In this document: piece by piece, positions 11,945 through 23,590 of the stretch
How positions within the stretch are numbered: position 1 is the stretch's first letter
Layout: the number at the start of each line of letters is the position of its first letter
Source of the DNA: Amblyomma americanum
Lineage: Eukaryota > Arthropoda > Arachnida > Ixodida > Ixodidae
Length of the DNA stretch: 64,000 nucleotides
Reading direction: 5' to 3'
NCBI RefSeq assembly: GCF_052857255.1
Contig: NW_027526502.1
Coordinates: 478,501-542,500, forward strand
Translations under genes and position numbers: made by a program
Notes under the pieces: generated by a model
The model's input: the letters and a program-made list of their open reading frames with translations, nothing else
The model's database searches: none
What the model was told of the DNA's origin: nothing

Positions 11945-13335
11945 GAGCAATGCAAAGGGGGAAAGCAGCTGGTGTGGAGCAGGTAACAGTAGTTCAAGGA
12001 GAGAGGGGAGATTATGCTAGAAAAACTAGCCTTCCTGTATACGCAATGCCTTATGACCTCAACCATACCAGAAGCTTGGAAGAATGCCAACATTATCTTA
12101 ATTCATAAGAAGGGAGACGCCAAGGACTTGAAAAATTAGACCAATCAACTTACTGTCTGTTGCCTACAAGATATTTACTAAGGTAATTGCTAATATAATC
12201 ACATCAACCTTAGACTTCAATCAACCAAATGATCAGGCAGGCTTTCGTAAAAGATACTCGACAATAGTCCATATTCACACTATCAATCACATGATAGAAA
12301 AATGTGCAGAATATAACCAACCGCTATATATGTAGCATTCGTTGTTCACGAGAAAGCATTTGACTTAGTGGAAACCTCAGCGGTCATGCAGGCATTGCAG
12401 AATCAGGGTGTAGAAGAATCTTATTTGAAAACACTAAAAGATATCTGTAACTGCTGCACAGCTACCATAGTCCTCCGTAAAGTCAGCAATAAAATTTCAA
12501 TAAGGAAGGGCGTCAGGCAGGGATACATGATCTCGCCAATGCTATTCACAGCCTGTTTACAGGAGGTGTTCCCAGGCCGGAATTGGGAATAAGAGTTAAT
12601 GGAGAATATCAAAGTAATTTGTGATTCGCTAATGATATTGCCTTGCTAAATCACTCGGGGGATGAACTGCAAAGCATGATCAATGAGTTAGACAGGCTGA
12701 ACAGAACGGTGGGTCTAAAAATGAATATGCAGAAAACCAAAGTAATTTTTAACAGTTTCACGAGATGCTGGAAGTGGTAAGGGAATATGTCTACTTGGGC
12801 ACGTAGTGGCCGCTGATCCGGATCATGAGAGGGAAATAACTAGAAGAATAAGAATGGGGTGGAGCGCATATGGCAGGTTCTCTCAGATGATGAGTGGCAG
12901 TTTACCCTCAAGAGAAAAGTGTACAACTGCTGTATCTTACCGGTACTCGCCTATGGGGCAGAAACGTGGAGGCTAACGAAAAGGGTTCATCTTAAGTTAA
13001 GGACTTCACAGCGAGCTATGGAAAGAAACCGGAAGCGGGCAGAGTGTGAGGGAAAAAACGCAGGTTAATGACATCCTTGTCGAAATCAAGAGGAAGAAAT
13101 GGGCTTGGTCAGGGCATGTGATACGAAGGCACGATAACTGCTGATCCTTAATGGTAACGGAGTGGATTCCAAGAGAAGGTAAGCGTTGCAGGGGGCAGCA
13201 GAAAGTTAGGTGTGCGGATGAGATTAAGAAATTTGCGTGCATAGGGTGGATACAGCTGGCACAGGACAGGGTTAATTGGAGAGACATGGGAGAGGCCTTT
13301 GCCCTGCAGTGAGCGTAGTCAGACTTATGATGACT
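11945..13335 (+). mobile_element. RTE-like LINE remnant (reverse transcriptase)
   Basis: Plus-strand frames, interrupted by many stops and shifts, spell the middle and C-terminal parts of a non-LTR reverse transcriptase. Visible pieces are ILIHKKGDAKDLKN, then NQPNDQAGFRKRYST, then VRQGYMISPMLFTACLQEVF and FANDIALLNHSGDELQSMIN. FANDIALL is the position of the catalytic (F/Y)ADD box, here with the first Asp read as Asn. The pattern of the palm and the post-RT segment resembles RTE-clade elements. It ends with a TGATGACTCATA-like remnant of an ATG-repeat tail. The endonuclease is missing. Confidence 0.75.
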
Positions 13336-14011
13336 CATAGTGACCCCACCGTTGCGACAAACTGTGCCGAACCAGATAAGCTGTGCCATCCCGATAAAAA
13401 TCGGGAAAATTGCGCCATGCTACTCCAAACCCATTGTTTTTGAACAAGACGGCGCCATGCGCCGGCTGTACAGGCAGACATAACCTTAGCTGTTCCCATC
13501 GCTTCAACAGGTTAAGGTCATTGAAGCAAAACTTAAACTTTACTGTCATGCGGCATTCTTTCCTATGCCCGAAGTTTGCAGTAAATAGACAATGTGGACT
13601 TGCGTGATGTGCTTTGTATGCCATATGCATACGCGAGCTGTCTTCGGACTGGCGAAGTTTTAGCATGCATTTTTGAGGCGCTGCGCACCCCTCTCGCTTA
13701 CAAAACACGAGCACCACACATGTCGTGATGGAGGCCAATCAATGTGCTCGGGCTTTGTTTTACCATCTGGCCACCCATTTAGGCATGCACATGCGTGGAT
13801 ATTGCTATTCCTGGTGTTCCTGTATGTGCTTCCGATATGCACAAACACTATTGCTGACGAGTGACAGCTTATTTATTTTATTTATTTATTTAACAATACT
13901 GTTAGCCCTCAAGCGAGGGTCCTTACAGGGAGGGTATGAAAACTTCGTAGAAAATAGAATTATTCACAATCGCTAAATACATCAGCAGAAGACAGTACAT
14001 TCGTTCAAGCA

Positions 14012-15640
14012 TCAAATAGCACTTTCAAGCAGATGGTCATCCAGAGATCGCTCAAATTCATGCAGATCATTCTGTTCTACAACACTCATTGGCAAGTCAT
14101 TCCACATTTCAATTACATGGGGGAAGAAGGAATTTCTGAAAGCTTCACTATGGGCGTAGTACGGCTGAATTATCAGACTATGATTTGTTCTAGAACTCCG
14201 TTTGCCTGGCACTTGTATGTATGTATCCTTTGGAATGTTTACCTGTCCTTGGAGCATCTGGAATAGTAGCTTTAGGCGATTTTTTTCTCTACGTATTTCT
14301 AATGAATCCAGGTTACAGGAAGAAAGCATATCTGTAACTGAGTCTGTCCTTCGATATCGGCAGCAAATAAAGCGTACTGCGTACCTCTGAACTCTTTCTA
14401 ATTGTTTCTTTAAATAATTCTGTTTAGGACTCCATACTACTGACGCATACTCAAGGATTGGCCTCACAAAAGCTTTATATGCAATTAGTCTTACATCTCG
14501 TGTAGCATTCTCCAATTTTTTTCTCGAAAAACATAACCTCTGGTGTGCTTTAGAGCACACCTCTTCTATATGTGTGCCCCAATTTAAATTTTGTGTTATT
14601 GTCATTCCTAGATACTTAAACTGAGTTACGTTTACCAAACACTTGTCACCAATGAAATATGGGAACGAAAGAACAGATTTCTTCGTTGTAATGTGCATGT
14701 ACGTTGATTTCGAATAATTTATTTCCTTGTTCCATTTTTTGCACCATTCGCTTAATGCCTGTAAAGAGTTGTTAATTCTAAGCTGGTCTTCCGCGTTTCT
14801 AACCGTGGAATAAATTAAACAGTCATCTGCGAATAGCTTCAGTCGTACATTTGGTTCCATGACAGCAGAGATATCATTAATATACACCAAAAATAACAAC
14901 GGTCCCAGAACAGAACCCTGTGGAACTCCTGAAAGAACTGCTAGTGAGGCGGACACATGTCCATCCATTTTGACCACCTGGTTACGATTTCCTAAGTACG
15001 CTTTAATCCATTTTACAATATTCATATTAATTCCAGCTCTTTCCAGTTTAAAAACTAATTTATTGTGTGGCACCTTATCAAAAGCTTTGGCAAAATCTAC
15101 AGCGATTATGTCAATTTGCTGCTTCGCATCAATCGTCATTGCCAAATCGTGAATTGTCTCTACAAGTTGTGTAGTGGTGGAAAGGCCTGCTCGGAATCCG
15201 TGTTGGTGAGGGTAAAGTAAACAGCTTGTTTCTAGGTAATGAAAGATATGCTTCGCTATAATATGTTCCATAAGTTTACAAGAAATCGATGTAAGAGATA
15301 TTGGGCGGTAGTTATTTACAAGAGTTCGGTTGCCTCCTTTAAACACCGGAATTACTAGTGCATTGCGCCAATCTTATGGTACACAATGGGCGTGCAAGGA
15401 TTTTTGAAAAATAAGTTTAAGGTATCGTGAGGCCCACTCGGCATATCTTCGGAGAAACTGGGTTGGTATGTTGTCTGGTCCATTGGCCTTTTTAACATCC
15501 AAATTGAGGAGCTGCTGAAATACGCCCTCCTGCGAAATTATGACGTCATTCATTCGGCTAGGCAACAAGCGTTCTGAACTAAGGTCTATGTCATCTTTGG
15601 TTGCGGTGAATACGGACTGGAAAAAGTGATTAAAATGATC
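14012..15640 (-). pseudogene. LINE reverse transcriptase (CR1/L2-type ORF2, C-terminal part)
   Basis: The protein copies the element RNA into DNA at the nicked target. Conserved blocks in order are KKANGPDNIPTQFL, NNYRPISLTSISCKLMEHII, the fingers motif HQHGFRAGLSTTTQLVE, then DFAKAFDKVPH, GVPQGSVLGPLLFLVYIND and the catalytic box KLFADDCLIYSTV, followed by the thumb FKYLGMTI and the post-RT segment AYKAFVRPILEYASVVWSP. The catalytic FADD is intact. One in-frame TAA sits at 15374-15376 between HCVP and DWRNALVIPVF. The N-terminal join to the endonuclease is shifted by one base in a run of A on the minus strand near 15645. Confidence 0.9.
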
Positions 15641-15642
15641 TA

Positions 15643-16725
15643 CTATTGCTCCTTTTTTATCAGGACCTGGTTTTCGTGCTTAATCTCCTGTATTCTCTCC
15701 TTCCTATCACTAAAGTATCGCCAGAACTTTTGCGGTGACGTTTTGAGGAAGCGGCTAAGCATTTCATCGAAAAACTTTTTTTTAGCTTCTTTCAGCGCCT
15801 GTTTCAGCTCAGCACGAAGTCGCAGAACATGAATACGTTTATTTTTCTTTTTACGTAGTCTTTTTATTTTACGTTTCATATGAATTATGTCCCTGGTGAT
15901 CCAGGGGCTTCGGTGCTTCGTCTTTTTAACACGAGTTGGGATATACCTGTCAACGCAGTGTTGTATAATTTTCTTAAATTGCTGCCACAACTCTTCTGCT
16001 GTTTTGGAATCATAGTCAATTTCAAAATCATCATAGGCAGATTCCAGGTAGTCAAGAATGGAGGTGTCGTCCGCACGCTCATAATCCTTAACGCGCACAG
16101 GGATATAAGGCTTTGAACACTCGCTGATTCTAAGCGGTAAGGAAACAATAATCATCTTGTGGTCAGAGACACCATCTTCAACGTTAACGTTGTGTTCTTT
16201 TATATTATTTGACAGGAACACCAAGTCCAACAATGACTGCGAATCGGGCGTTATTCTTGTATCCTCTTGCACAATTTGTTTTAGGTTATACACGAACATA
16301 ATTTCTAATAGTTTCTCTCCGTTAGACGAATCAGGACCAACAGAACATAGGCGTTGCCAATTTATGTGTGGTAGGTTAAAATCGCCAGTCATTATTAGTC
16401 TCGTGTTCTTTTTCACATTCGCACATAAAAAAGTGTTTACTTCATCAAAGAACTCGGGTGAAGCAGAGGGCGCGCGGTACACAGCTCCAATCATGTAAGC
16501 AACGTTGTAAAACTTTATCTTGCACCAAACTGTTTCAGCAACATTACAATCCATCACTACTGCAGATAAAGAGTTTTTTACTATGATACAAACGCCCCCA
16601 CCACGTGTGTCCCGGTCTTTTCTAAACATTATATAGTCCGGAGGAACAATGCAGTCAGAAGAAATATTGTTATTCAACCAGGTTTCTGTTATTATTACAA
16701 CATGCGGACTTTGTGAAAGCAGCAA
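15643..16725 (-). pseudogene. LINE apurinic-like endonuclease (CR1/L2-type ORF2, N-terminal part)
   Basis: The frame encodes the APE-type nuclease that nicks target DNA. Motifs are VVIITETWLNNNI (catalytic Glu), YIMFRKDRDTRGGGVCIIVK, MIGAVYRAPSASPEFF, LIMTGDFNLPHINW (Asp/Asn) and VEDGVSDHKMIIVSLPL (SDH). The catalytic series E, D/N, SDH is intact. The frame is open for 360 codons and ends with a one-base shift in an A run before the RT. The first residues may be missing because the frame begins close to the ETW motif. Confidence 0.88.
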
Positions 16726-16785
16726 GTATTCTAACTCTGTAGTCTTATTTACAATGCTACGCGCATTCAGACTTAAAAGGCGTAG

Positions 16786-17295
16786 CTATATCTGCGATGA
16801 CGTGTCCGACGTCTTGACGTGATGACGTGTCCGACGATGACGTGTCCGACTCTTGATTGAGGAATCAAGGTCATCTGGGCTGCCTGGCTCATCTGACTGG
16901 TGCTGCTTGAAATTATCAGCCTTATCTCCGCGGCCTGTAGACAGCAGACAGCGTTCGTTTCGGCTGTGATCCCAGATATAGGTTTGGTTGTTTACGCGAA
17001 GTTTATCATGGATAAGGAAGACCTTTGCCTTCATAGCCCTGTCTGCTGCCGCACTGTTCCATAGTTTTCGGCGTACTTCTACAGTTTCTTTGGCATAGTC
17101 AGGGCTAATACGCCAAGAAGTCCCTTTCAGCTTTGTGCCTTTCTTCAGGAGACTCTCCTTTTCTCTGGAATCGTAGAATTTAAGAATAATTGGCCTACAT
17201 TTCTGTGGTTGGGCTTTACCAAGGCGATGAATTCGCTTCACTGTGTCAACCTGCACGCCCATAGTTTTCCGAAATATATTTGATTCTGTTTCCAT
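16786..17295 (-). CDS. LINE ORF1 protein, partial (CR1/L2-type)
   Basis: A 169-codon frame begins METESNIFRKTMGVQVDTVK and contains IHRLGKAQPQKCRPIILKFY, then ESLLKKGTKLKGTSWRIS. This is the RRM/C-terminal-domain pattern of L1-, L2- and CR1-type ORF1 RNA-binding proteins. A long N-terminal coiled coil usual for such proteins is not visible; the upstream frame is a short ET-rich repeat, so the element is probably 5'-truncated here. The C-terminus is rich in Arg/His from a small tandem repeat near 16795-16850. Confidence 0.7.
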   Translation of the reverse strand: METESNIFRKTMGVQVDTVKRIHRLGKAQPQKCRPIILKFYDSREKESLLKKGTKLKGTSWRISPDYAKETVEVRRKLWNSAAADRAMKAKVFLIHDKLRVNNQTYIWDHSRNERCLLSTGRGDKADNFKQHQSDEPGSPDDLDSSIKSRTRHRRTRHHVKTSDTSSQI

Positions 17296-17335
17296 TTCAG
17301 TGTCTGTCTCAGTTTCAGTGTCTGTCTCAGTTGTG

Positions 17336-18678
17336 GGGAGAGTCTACGCTGCCGTTGCATGTGGTATGCCAGCGACTCATAAAGAGCGTTTCCTGCTGAA
17401 CAGTCGAATTTTTGTACCTGGTCAATGGCATTTACTCTTGTAAACTTCCTTTGTGAAAATTTCACAGGCAGCATGGCCGACGGCAAAAACTGTGAAGTGC
17501 AATCCACCCATTCAGTTTAGGCTAAGAGCCATGCAGTTGCCCATGTTTAGCGGCAAGCTTTTTTAGCTGGGGGGGCAAGAAGCATTGACAACGCATTACA
17601 GTGAAAGCTCGTTAATTCAGAAATGTGCACAATTTTAACTGCTGGTGTGGTCTCTGCCAACGCTTATGTAAGTCTACGACGTCCAACGCTTGCTCATTCG
17701 GGCGCTACAGGTCTCGCACCAGTTAATTCAAACGAAGGCCACATCCAAGTATGACCAGCACAGCAAGCAATTGTCAAAATAGCCCTACTAAAACCTGAAT
17801 TGCATGCTGCGGTGTTCCGCACACCTTTGAACGGGCCCGTTTCAAAAGGTAGTCTGACCACTTAATTTCAATATGGTACCATTGTTTCAGGTTCGCTTTT
17901 CAGAGCTTTGTGCCAGCCCACGGCGAATTCGACGGCTATCGGCCGCGCATCAGCCAACCAACAGAGCACAGCTGCGCGCCGTTTCAGATGCTGATTGGTG
18001 CCGCAGTCCATTCCCCTTGCTTCCAGCACATGATTCTTCCATTACAGAGAGGGTGCCTAAACTGTGCACTTACTCACTCGTGACCAGAGCATGATGCGGC
18101 CGTTAGTGAGGGGGCTCTATTGTTACTGTTTTGGAGCTTACCCTTACCATTTTGGAGCTATTCTGTTTTGACCCTTCTGGCAGTGGGCACTCATTAAAGC
18201 ATTAACGGAAATGTGAAAAATAGTCACTGTCGTGCTGTGCCCATCTCAGCAGCAGGCTACCATGTAGCCTTTTAACCAAAAAAATTTTCCGCAATGAAAG
18301 CGGTTCTTGTCAGTTTTGTCATAATCATTCATTAATTCAAGCTTCGGATAATAGACAATATGCGAATTGCGGAGTGCCATCTCTTGCTGCTCAGAGAACT
18401 AGGCCCTCCATGTTGGTTCAGTAGAGAAAACGGAAATGCTGCCCAGAATTTGGGTAAAACTGCTGCGCTTCATTTGAAACATGAAATGCCGATGCACTGT
18501 GCGAAGACACTACAATGCATGTGGGAACCAGGTACGTTTCAGCTTCTCGCTTCTTATTTTTTTTTTTTTACTCTGTGCCAACCCTGTGCCAGTAACACCA
18601 AGTGCCACGCGAGGTATCGCATGTCAGCATCCAACCACTGCAGAGCTTTCACTTTCTGCACAGATTTTCACAAATATT
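17336..18678. other. Intronic stretch, nothing recognised
   Basis: No coding motif, tRNA or clear repeat was seen between the two LINEs. A poly-T run lies at about 18557-18570. Confidence 0.4.
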
Positions 18679-18689
18679 ATAGGTGATTT

Positions 18690-18966
18690 GCATTTAAATT
18701 AAGGTACAGATCAGAGTCTTTGTTGTCTGTGATCAAAATTAGAAGTGTGCAGCGTGCATGGCTTCCCATGCAACATATGATCGCCCTCCAAAAAAGGTAT
18801 GGACCGATGTGACTACAAAATTCTTTCAAAGAACAAAAGTTTTCGTAAAGTACCATGTGGTGCATAGTGAAACAAAAAACTAGTCCGAACCATTTCGCCG
18901 CTCATTGTCTCTAAAAGTGTAACAGATGCCCTAGGACTGGGATACAAGGTTACAAAGTCCAATGGC
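18690..18966 (+). mobile_element. 5' fragment of an I-type LINE (partial duplicate)
   Basis: The sequence from the ATG at 18759 to about 18966 repeats the start of the adjacent LINE ORF1 (19414-19625), beginning ATGGCTTCCCATGCAACATA, with scattered differences. It stops abruptly at about 18966, where the leader of the second copy begins. It encodes only the first ~65 codons and is shifted, so it is non-functional. Confidence 0.8.
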
Positions 18967-19413
18967 ATTGCATCACCACGGTCCCGAGCACCCGCGCGTA
19001 GCCATGCGTGGCATTGCCGTGTCCGGGGAAAAGGGGATCCTGGTGGTTGAGCCGATGCAGACTGTTTGGACCTTTAAGGCCCATCGGCGGAGGCAACACA
19101 CCACTTTGGCCCCAGCTTCCTGTAGACGGCACCTCCGGCCGGACCCGACCGGGGGAAATCGACAGTTGCCTTTTCCTATCCTCCCTTCTATATTTCACTT
19201 TCCTACCTTCTTTCTCACAGCTCTCCTGTCTCCTTTCTTCCTGGCAGCGAGGGTTAACCTTGTGTGACCAACCACCCTTAGTTGCGTCATATTGGGTTAT
19301 AGTTGGGGTGTACAGCTGGCATGGGCAGGACTTGCGCGCAAGTTCCTGTCCCGTCCCCTTGTTGGGCTCCATGCTGGGCGGCTGGCACCGTGGCTGAAAA
19401 ACACACAATCTTC

Positions 19414-20232
19414 ATGGCTTCCCATGCAACATATGATCGCCCTCCAAAAAAGGTATGGACCGATGTGAGTACAAAATTCTTTCAAAGAACAAAAGTTTTC
19501 GTAATGTACCATGTACATAATGAAGCAAAAAAACCAGCCCGAACCATTTCACCGTTCATTGTCTCTAAAAGTCTAACAGATGCCCTAGTACTTGGATACA
19601 AGGTTACAAAGTTCAACGGCAACCTACTCATTGCGGTCAGGGATAATATTCAGTGCTCAAAACTTGAAAACATATTGACCTTCGGAGACATTCCTTTCTC
19701 CATCAGCGCCCATAGATCACTAAGTAGGGTGAAAGGTGTAATCTCGGAGCATGATTTCCTGACTTTAACAGAGGAACAAATGTTGGAAGGCCTGAAAGAC
19801 CAGAACGTGACTGACGTCGAGTGTATCAACATCCGTAAGGATGATAAAGAAACGCAAACAAAACACGTATTCCTGACTTTGGCCTCTAGCCAACTCCAAG
19901 AAACCATGCAAGTAGGATACACGAAAATAACTGTCCAACCATACATACCAAATGCCAGAAGGTGCTTCAAGTGTCAAAGATTCAGCCATGGCTCCCAGAG
20001 CTGTCGCGGCCGTCAAACCTGTGCCAAATGTGCATCAAATGACCATGAATCCGTGCAATGTAACGTTGCACCAAAGTACACTAACTGTGAAGGGGACCAC
20101 CCTGCATACTCGAGATCGTGTCCATCCTGGAAGAAGGAAAAAGAGATAACTATTAAAACCAAGGAAAACTTTTCAGGAAGCAAGAAAACGATGCACACAA
20201 ACAAGGAATGTTCCTTTTCACAGGAAAAATAA
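19414..20232 (+). CDS. I-type LINE ORF1 (gag-like, CCHC zinc knuckles)
   Basis: An open frame of 272 codons from the ATG at 19414 encodes an RNA-binding gag-like protein. The N-terminal part starts MASHATYDRPPKKVWTDVS. The C-terminal part has two exact CX2CX4HX4C knuckles, CFKCQRFSHGSQSC and CAKCASNDHESVQC. A third, YTNCEGDHPAYSRSC, has lost its first cysteine (C to Y). This layout is typical of I/Jockey-group ORF1. The start was chosen because the duplicate copy at 18759 shares the same ATG and following codons. The frame is intact although the downstream ORF2 is not. Confidence 0.8.
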   Translation: MASHATYDRPPKKVWTDVSTKFFQRTKVFVMYHVHNEAKKPARTISPFIVSKSLTDALVLGYKVTKFNGNLLIAVRDNIQCSKLENILTFGDIPFSISAHRSLSRVKGVISEHDFLTLTEEQMLEGLKDQNVTDVECINIRKDDKETQTKHVFLTLASSQLQETMQVGYTKITVQPYIPNARRCFKCQRFSHGSQSCRGRQTCAKCASNDHESVQCNVAPKYTNCEGDHPAYSRSCPSWKKEKEITIKTKENFSGSKKTMHTNKECSFSQEK

Positions 20233-20589
20233 ATTTCGCCGATGTGGTTCAACGGGGCGGAGCACCTCACTGGCCTATGGCTCCTGCCCAGGCCACACAC
20301 CGTGAGCCTGAAGCAGGGCCATCTGTGCCCCCGGCAGATGCAGCAAAGGCTGCCCTGCCACCTCTGACAAAGGGCTCCTGGGTCGGCAGCCCGCAAGGCT
20401 TCCCCCATTCGGGAGAGGCCTACAACTCGTGCCCCCGCAGCTACTCTGCGGTCCTCCAGCGCCTCAGGGAGGCGATGGACACAACGCCAACGTAGCTCTC
20501 TTGAGTGAAAAAGAAAAACCCCAGTGACGGGACCAAGAACTCCGGAGGTTTAGGTTATTAACCATACCCCCCAAAACTCATTAATCATG

Positions 20590-21337
20590 ACTTTTTTAAT
20601 TCATTGGAATGGTCATGGATTTTTAAGTACACCGATGTAAAAGATATCTTAAATTCACTTTCTCCGGTCATCCTCTGTCTACAAGAGACGAACTTACGTC
20701 CTCAACAACAAAATATTTTTAAAATGTATAGTCTTTCGGCGTGACTGAGAGCAAGCGAGTAGGCTGTCTGGACTGGCTGCTATTGTGGTACAGAGCAGTT
20801 TTGCAACCCACAAAATAAGTCTTAATACGAAATTTGAAGCTGTAGCAGTCGCCCTACTTCATTTTAAAACAATAATATGCTCAGTATACCTTCAACCACA
20901 TCTATCCGTAACACTACATGGCTTAGAAGCACATTTTAAACAGCTGCCGGAGCCATGTCTTGTAGTGGGGGATTTTAATGCACACTCCTCTTTTTGTGGT
21001 AGTGAAGAAATGGACACTAGCCAGGTGGTCGAAATTATTCCGGAGCCCCCCACTACGGCACCTCTTTCTTCCTTTCTTCTGGGATGTTATATATAACCCG
21101 TACGGAAGTGATCATTTGCCTGTTAGTATCAGCCTATCATCGTCACCATCAATTATCCTCGCGAAGCCTCGCCGTTGGAAGTTGCATTTAGCCGACTGGG
21201 CACTTTTTGAAGAAAAAGCGAGTCTTGGGAAAATTTTTTCAGATGATCGCGGTATAGATGAACTAAATGAAATGCTCATAACCTGTATAATTATTGCTGC
21301 ACAGCTGTCTATTCCTCAATCCTCTGGTCTGGTGTGA
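20590..21337 (+). pseudogene. I-type LINE endonuclease remnant
   Basis: Pieces of an APE-type endonuclease are present in shifting frames: LIHWNGHGF near 20600, IICSVYLQPHLSVTLHGLE, then EPCLVVGDFNAHSSFCGSEE (catalytic GDFNAH) ending near 21010, and YGSDHLPVSISL (GSDH) near 21105-21135. Between the last two, a SINE fragment replaces the segment that normally links them. Confidence 0.75.
21021..21080 (+). mobile_element. SINE fragment inside LINE endonuclease
   Basis: CAGGTGGTCGAAATTATTCC and GGAGCCCCCCACTACGGCAC, followed by CTCTTTCTTCCTTTCTT, match the body of the tRNA-headed SINE seen at 58787-58990, same orientation. Only about 60 bp are present with neither head nor tail. Confidence 0.75.
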
Positions 21338-21838
21338 CAAAATCATAAATTTTGGTACACGCAGGAATGTCGTGAAGCGAAAAAGAAACAAAACAAAGCC
21401 TGGGGCATTTTCCGTAGGTACCCAACACATGAAAACCTTATCATTTTAAAAAAGGCGAGAGCACAAGCACGGTATGTTCGGCGTAATGTCGAGACAACAT
21501 CATGGAAAGCGTATGTGTCTCAAACAGCTCAACCGTATCGAAGAAAATGTGGGAGCAAGTTATAAAACTAAATGGTAGCTACTTGCCCTTCACAGTTCCT
21601 TTTTTGACAACACCTGGTACATAAACAAATTTAGTGGAACAGGCAAACTTAATGCGGTTTCAAGTTCTTTACACTACAGCCAGTCATTTTTAAAATACAA
21701 AACCACAGCCGAAAAACAGGCTCCCAACAAGTGGGGGTGTGAAGTTAAAATACAGTAGTTTAATTACTCTCCAAGAAATACAGTACTGTCTGCCGGCAAC
21801 GAAAACTGCTCCAGGACCCGACCAGGCACAGTTATAAA

Positions 21839-23590
21839 ATGCTTGCACATCTTTTCCAGCCTACCATAGCGGCACTCTTGAATTTCTTTTACAAAATATT
21901 TATAGAAGGAAAAATGCCTAAGAAGTGGAGAAGAGCCGCCATAGTGCCATTTCTGAAACCTGGAAAACCACCAACTTCCCCTAGCAGCTATAGGCCAATA
22001 GCCCTTACAAGCTGTCGCACCAAATCTTTTGTAAGTGTTCTAAATATAAGATTAACTTTCCTCCTTGAAGCTCACAAGCTTCTTGACATCCATCAATGCG
22101 GTTTTAAAAATTCATGCTCAACAACTGACCATATATTTGCCTCGAAAACAATCGGAGAAGCTTTTACACATAAACAACACTGCCTAGCTGTCTTTTTTGA
22201 TCTGGAGAAAGCATACGACACAACGTGAGATATGCAATTCTTCGCGACCTGGCAGAACTTAGCATCCGCGACAGGATGTTAAACTGCTTAAATGATTTCC
22301 TCTCGAACCGCTTATTTCAAGTACGCCTGGTATCAACCATTTCCAGGAACTTCGTTCAAGAGAACGGGGTTCCTCAGGGGTGTATTTTGAGCACAACACT
22401 GTTTATTGTAAAGATGAATTTTATAAACAAAATCCCAAAGTCCATTATTTATTCAGTCTATGTCGACAGCCTTCAAATAACTTGTACTATCGCGCTCAAT
22501 ATGACTTGCAACCCGCTAGAGTTTGACCGCAGCATATTTGGAAGCATGGTGGGGCCGACAAGCGGCGTGCCTGAAAGCTAAGTGGAAAGGATTCTGCTGT
22601 TCCAGCTGCCAGGCACATCCCCCGCGTCGTCTGCACGCCGAAATCTGAGCTCATTAATTCTCACAGGTGCCGGCGCATCTAGCCGTGTACAGGAATGAAA
22701 CAAAATCAACTGTGACATGCTCCTTGCATTCGTCAGGCAAGCGGCGGCGATGCAATAACGCCATGGTACTGCCAAGACCAGACGGCACAGGGGAGAAGAC
22801 TGAGTGGTGGAACACCAATATTCTTTTCCCTTTCGTTTTCAAGCGCGTCGTTTGTTGGCTCCACTGTGCTTCCGGGGAGCGCTCTAGCTACGCTGCTTGA
22901 GGTTGCAAGTCATATTGAATGCGATAGTACATCCTCAAATGCAGCAACATGTGAGAGACTAACACAGTTGACAATAAACAAACTACGAACATTTGCAGAC
23001 AAAAATGGATTCCAATTCTCCACACAGAAAACAGTGGGCGTGTTGTTCTCACTAAAGCAAGGTCTGCAATCCAACCCGAGCTTGCATCTAAACAAAATTG
23101 AACTGCCTATAAAAAAAATGAAGTAAAATTTCTGGGCATTACTTTTGACAAAAAACTGACATTTCTATCTCACATAATGCTCTAAAAAAGAAAGCCTCCC
23201 GATCCTTGAACACACTTAAAGTACTTTCCTGAAAACACTGGGGTTCTGATAGGACATGCCTTTTATAATTTATCGGTCTGTTGTTCGCTCTTCCTTGGAT
23301 TATGGGTGTATAGTTTATAGGTCAGCGAGACCATCTCATCTTAAATGACTGGACCCAATACATAATTTAGGTTTGCGTCTTTCCACTGGTGAATACAGGA
23401 CGCCACCCATAAATAGTCTGTATGTAGAAACTAACGAAGTATCACTTACAAACAGAAGAGCGGTGCTCACGTGTTCATACATTCTAAAAATCCGTTCTCT
23501 GCCTAAACACATCTGTCGCCCAATAGTCACAAAGACGAGATCCACTGCCTCCATGGTACCATCATAAAAAACAAACTACATCATAAAAAA
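21839..23590 (+). pseudogene. I-type LINE reverse transcriptase remnant (interrupted)
   Basis: Conserved blocks are MPKKWRRAAIVPFLKPGKPP, SYRPIALTSCRTK, QCGFKNSCSTTDHIFAS, VFFDLEKAYDTT, NGVPQGCILSTTLFIVKMN and the catalytic position read as YSVYVDSLQIT. The usual YVDD is YVDS here, so the second catalytic Asp is lost. The frame shifts at about 22225. A 441-bp MITE interrupts the protein at 22487-22927, after which SSNAATCERLTQLTINKLRT and NGFQFSTQKTVGVLF resume. The thumb region continues, with stops, to 23590. Confidence 0.82.
22487..22927. mobile_element. TA-flanked MITE with 27-bp TIRs inside LINE RT
   Basis: The left end is CTATCGCGCTCAATATGACT followed by TGCAACC. The right end, reverse complemented, is CTATCGCATTCAATATGACT followed by TGCAACC. 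They match at 25 of 27 positions. TA lies directly outside both ends (22485-22486 and 22928-22929), as in Tc1/mariner-type elements. Removing the element and one TA restores the LINE frame across the junction as LQITCTSSNAATCERL, which confirms both borders. No transposase is encoded. Confidence 0.9.

Larger units (their letters stand above)
13866..17335 (-). mobile_element. CR1/L2-type LINE, nearly full coding length
   Basis: The element reads on the minus strand: ORF1 (17295-16786), AP endonuclease (16725-15643), reverse transcriptase (15640-14012), and a 3' end with a short (AAATA)n tail at 13892-13869. It is interrupted only by one frameshift between endonuclease and RT and one in-frame stop, so it is relatively young. 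The 5' end appears truncated near a tandem 18-bp duplication (17295-17330) in the ORF1 start region. It lies antisense within the phosphatase intron. The clade (CR1, L2 or a relative) would need a tree. Confidence 0.88.

Noticed and set aside
12368..12592. Conserved 74-codon frame as a separate gene
   Set aside because: It is the best-preserved piece of the RTE-like reverse transcriptase and has no start or stop context of its own.
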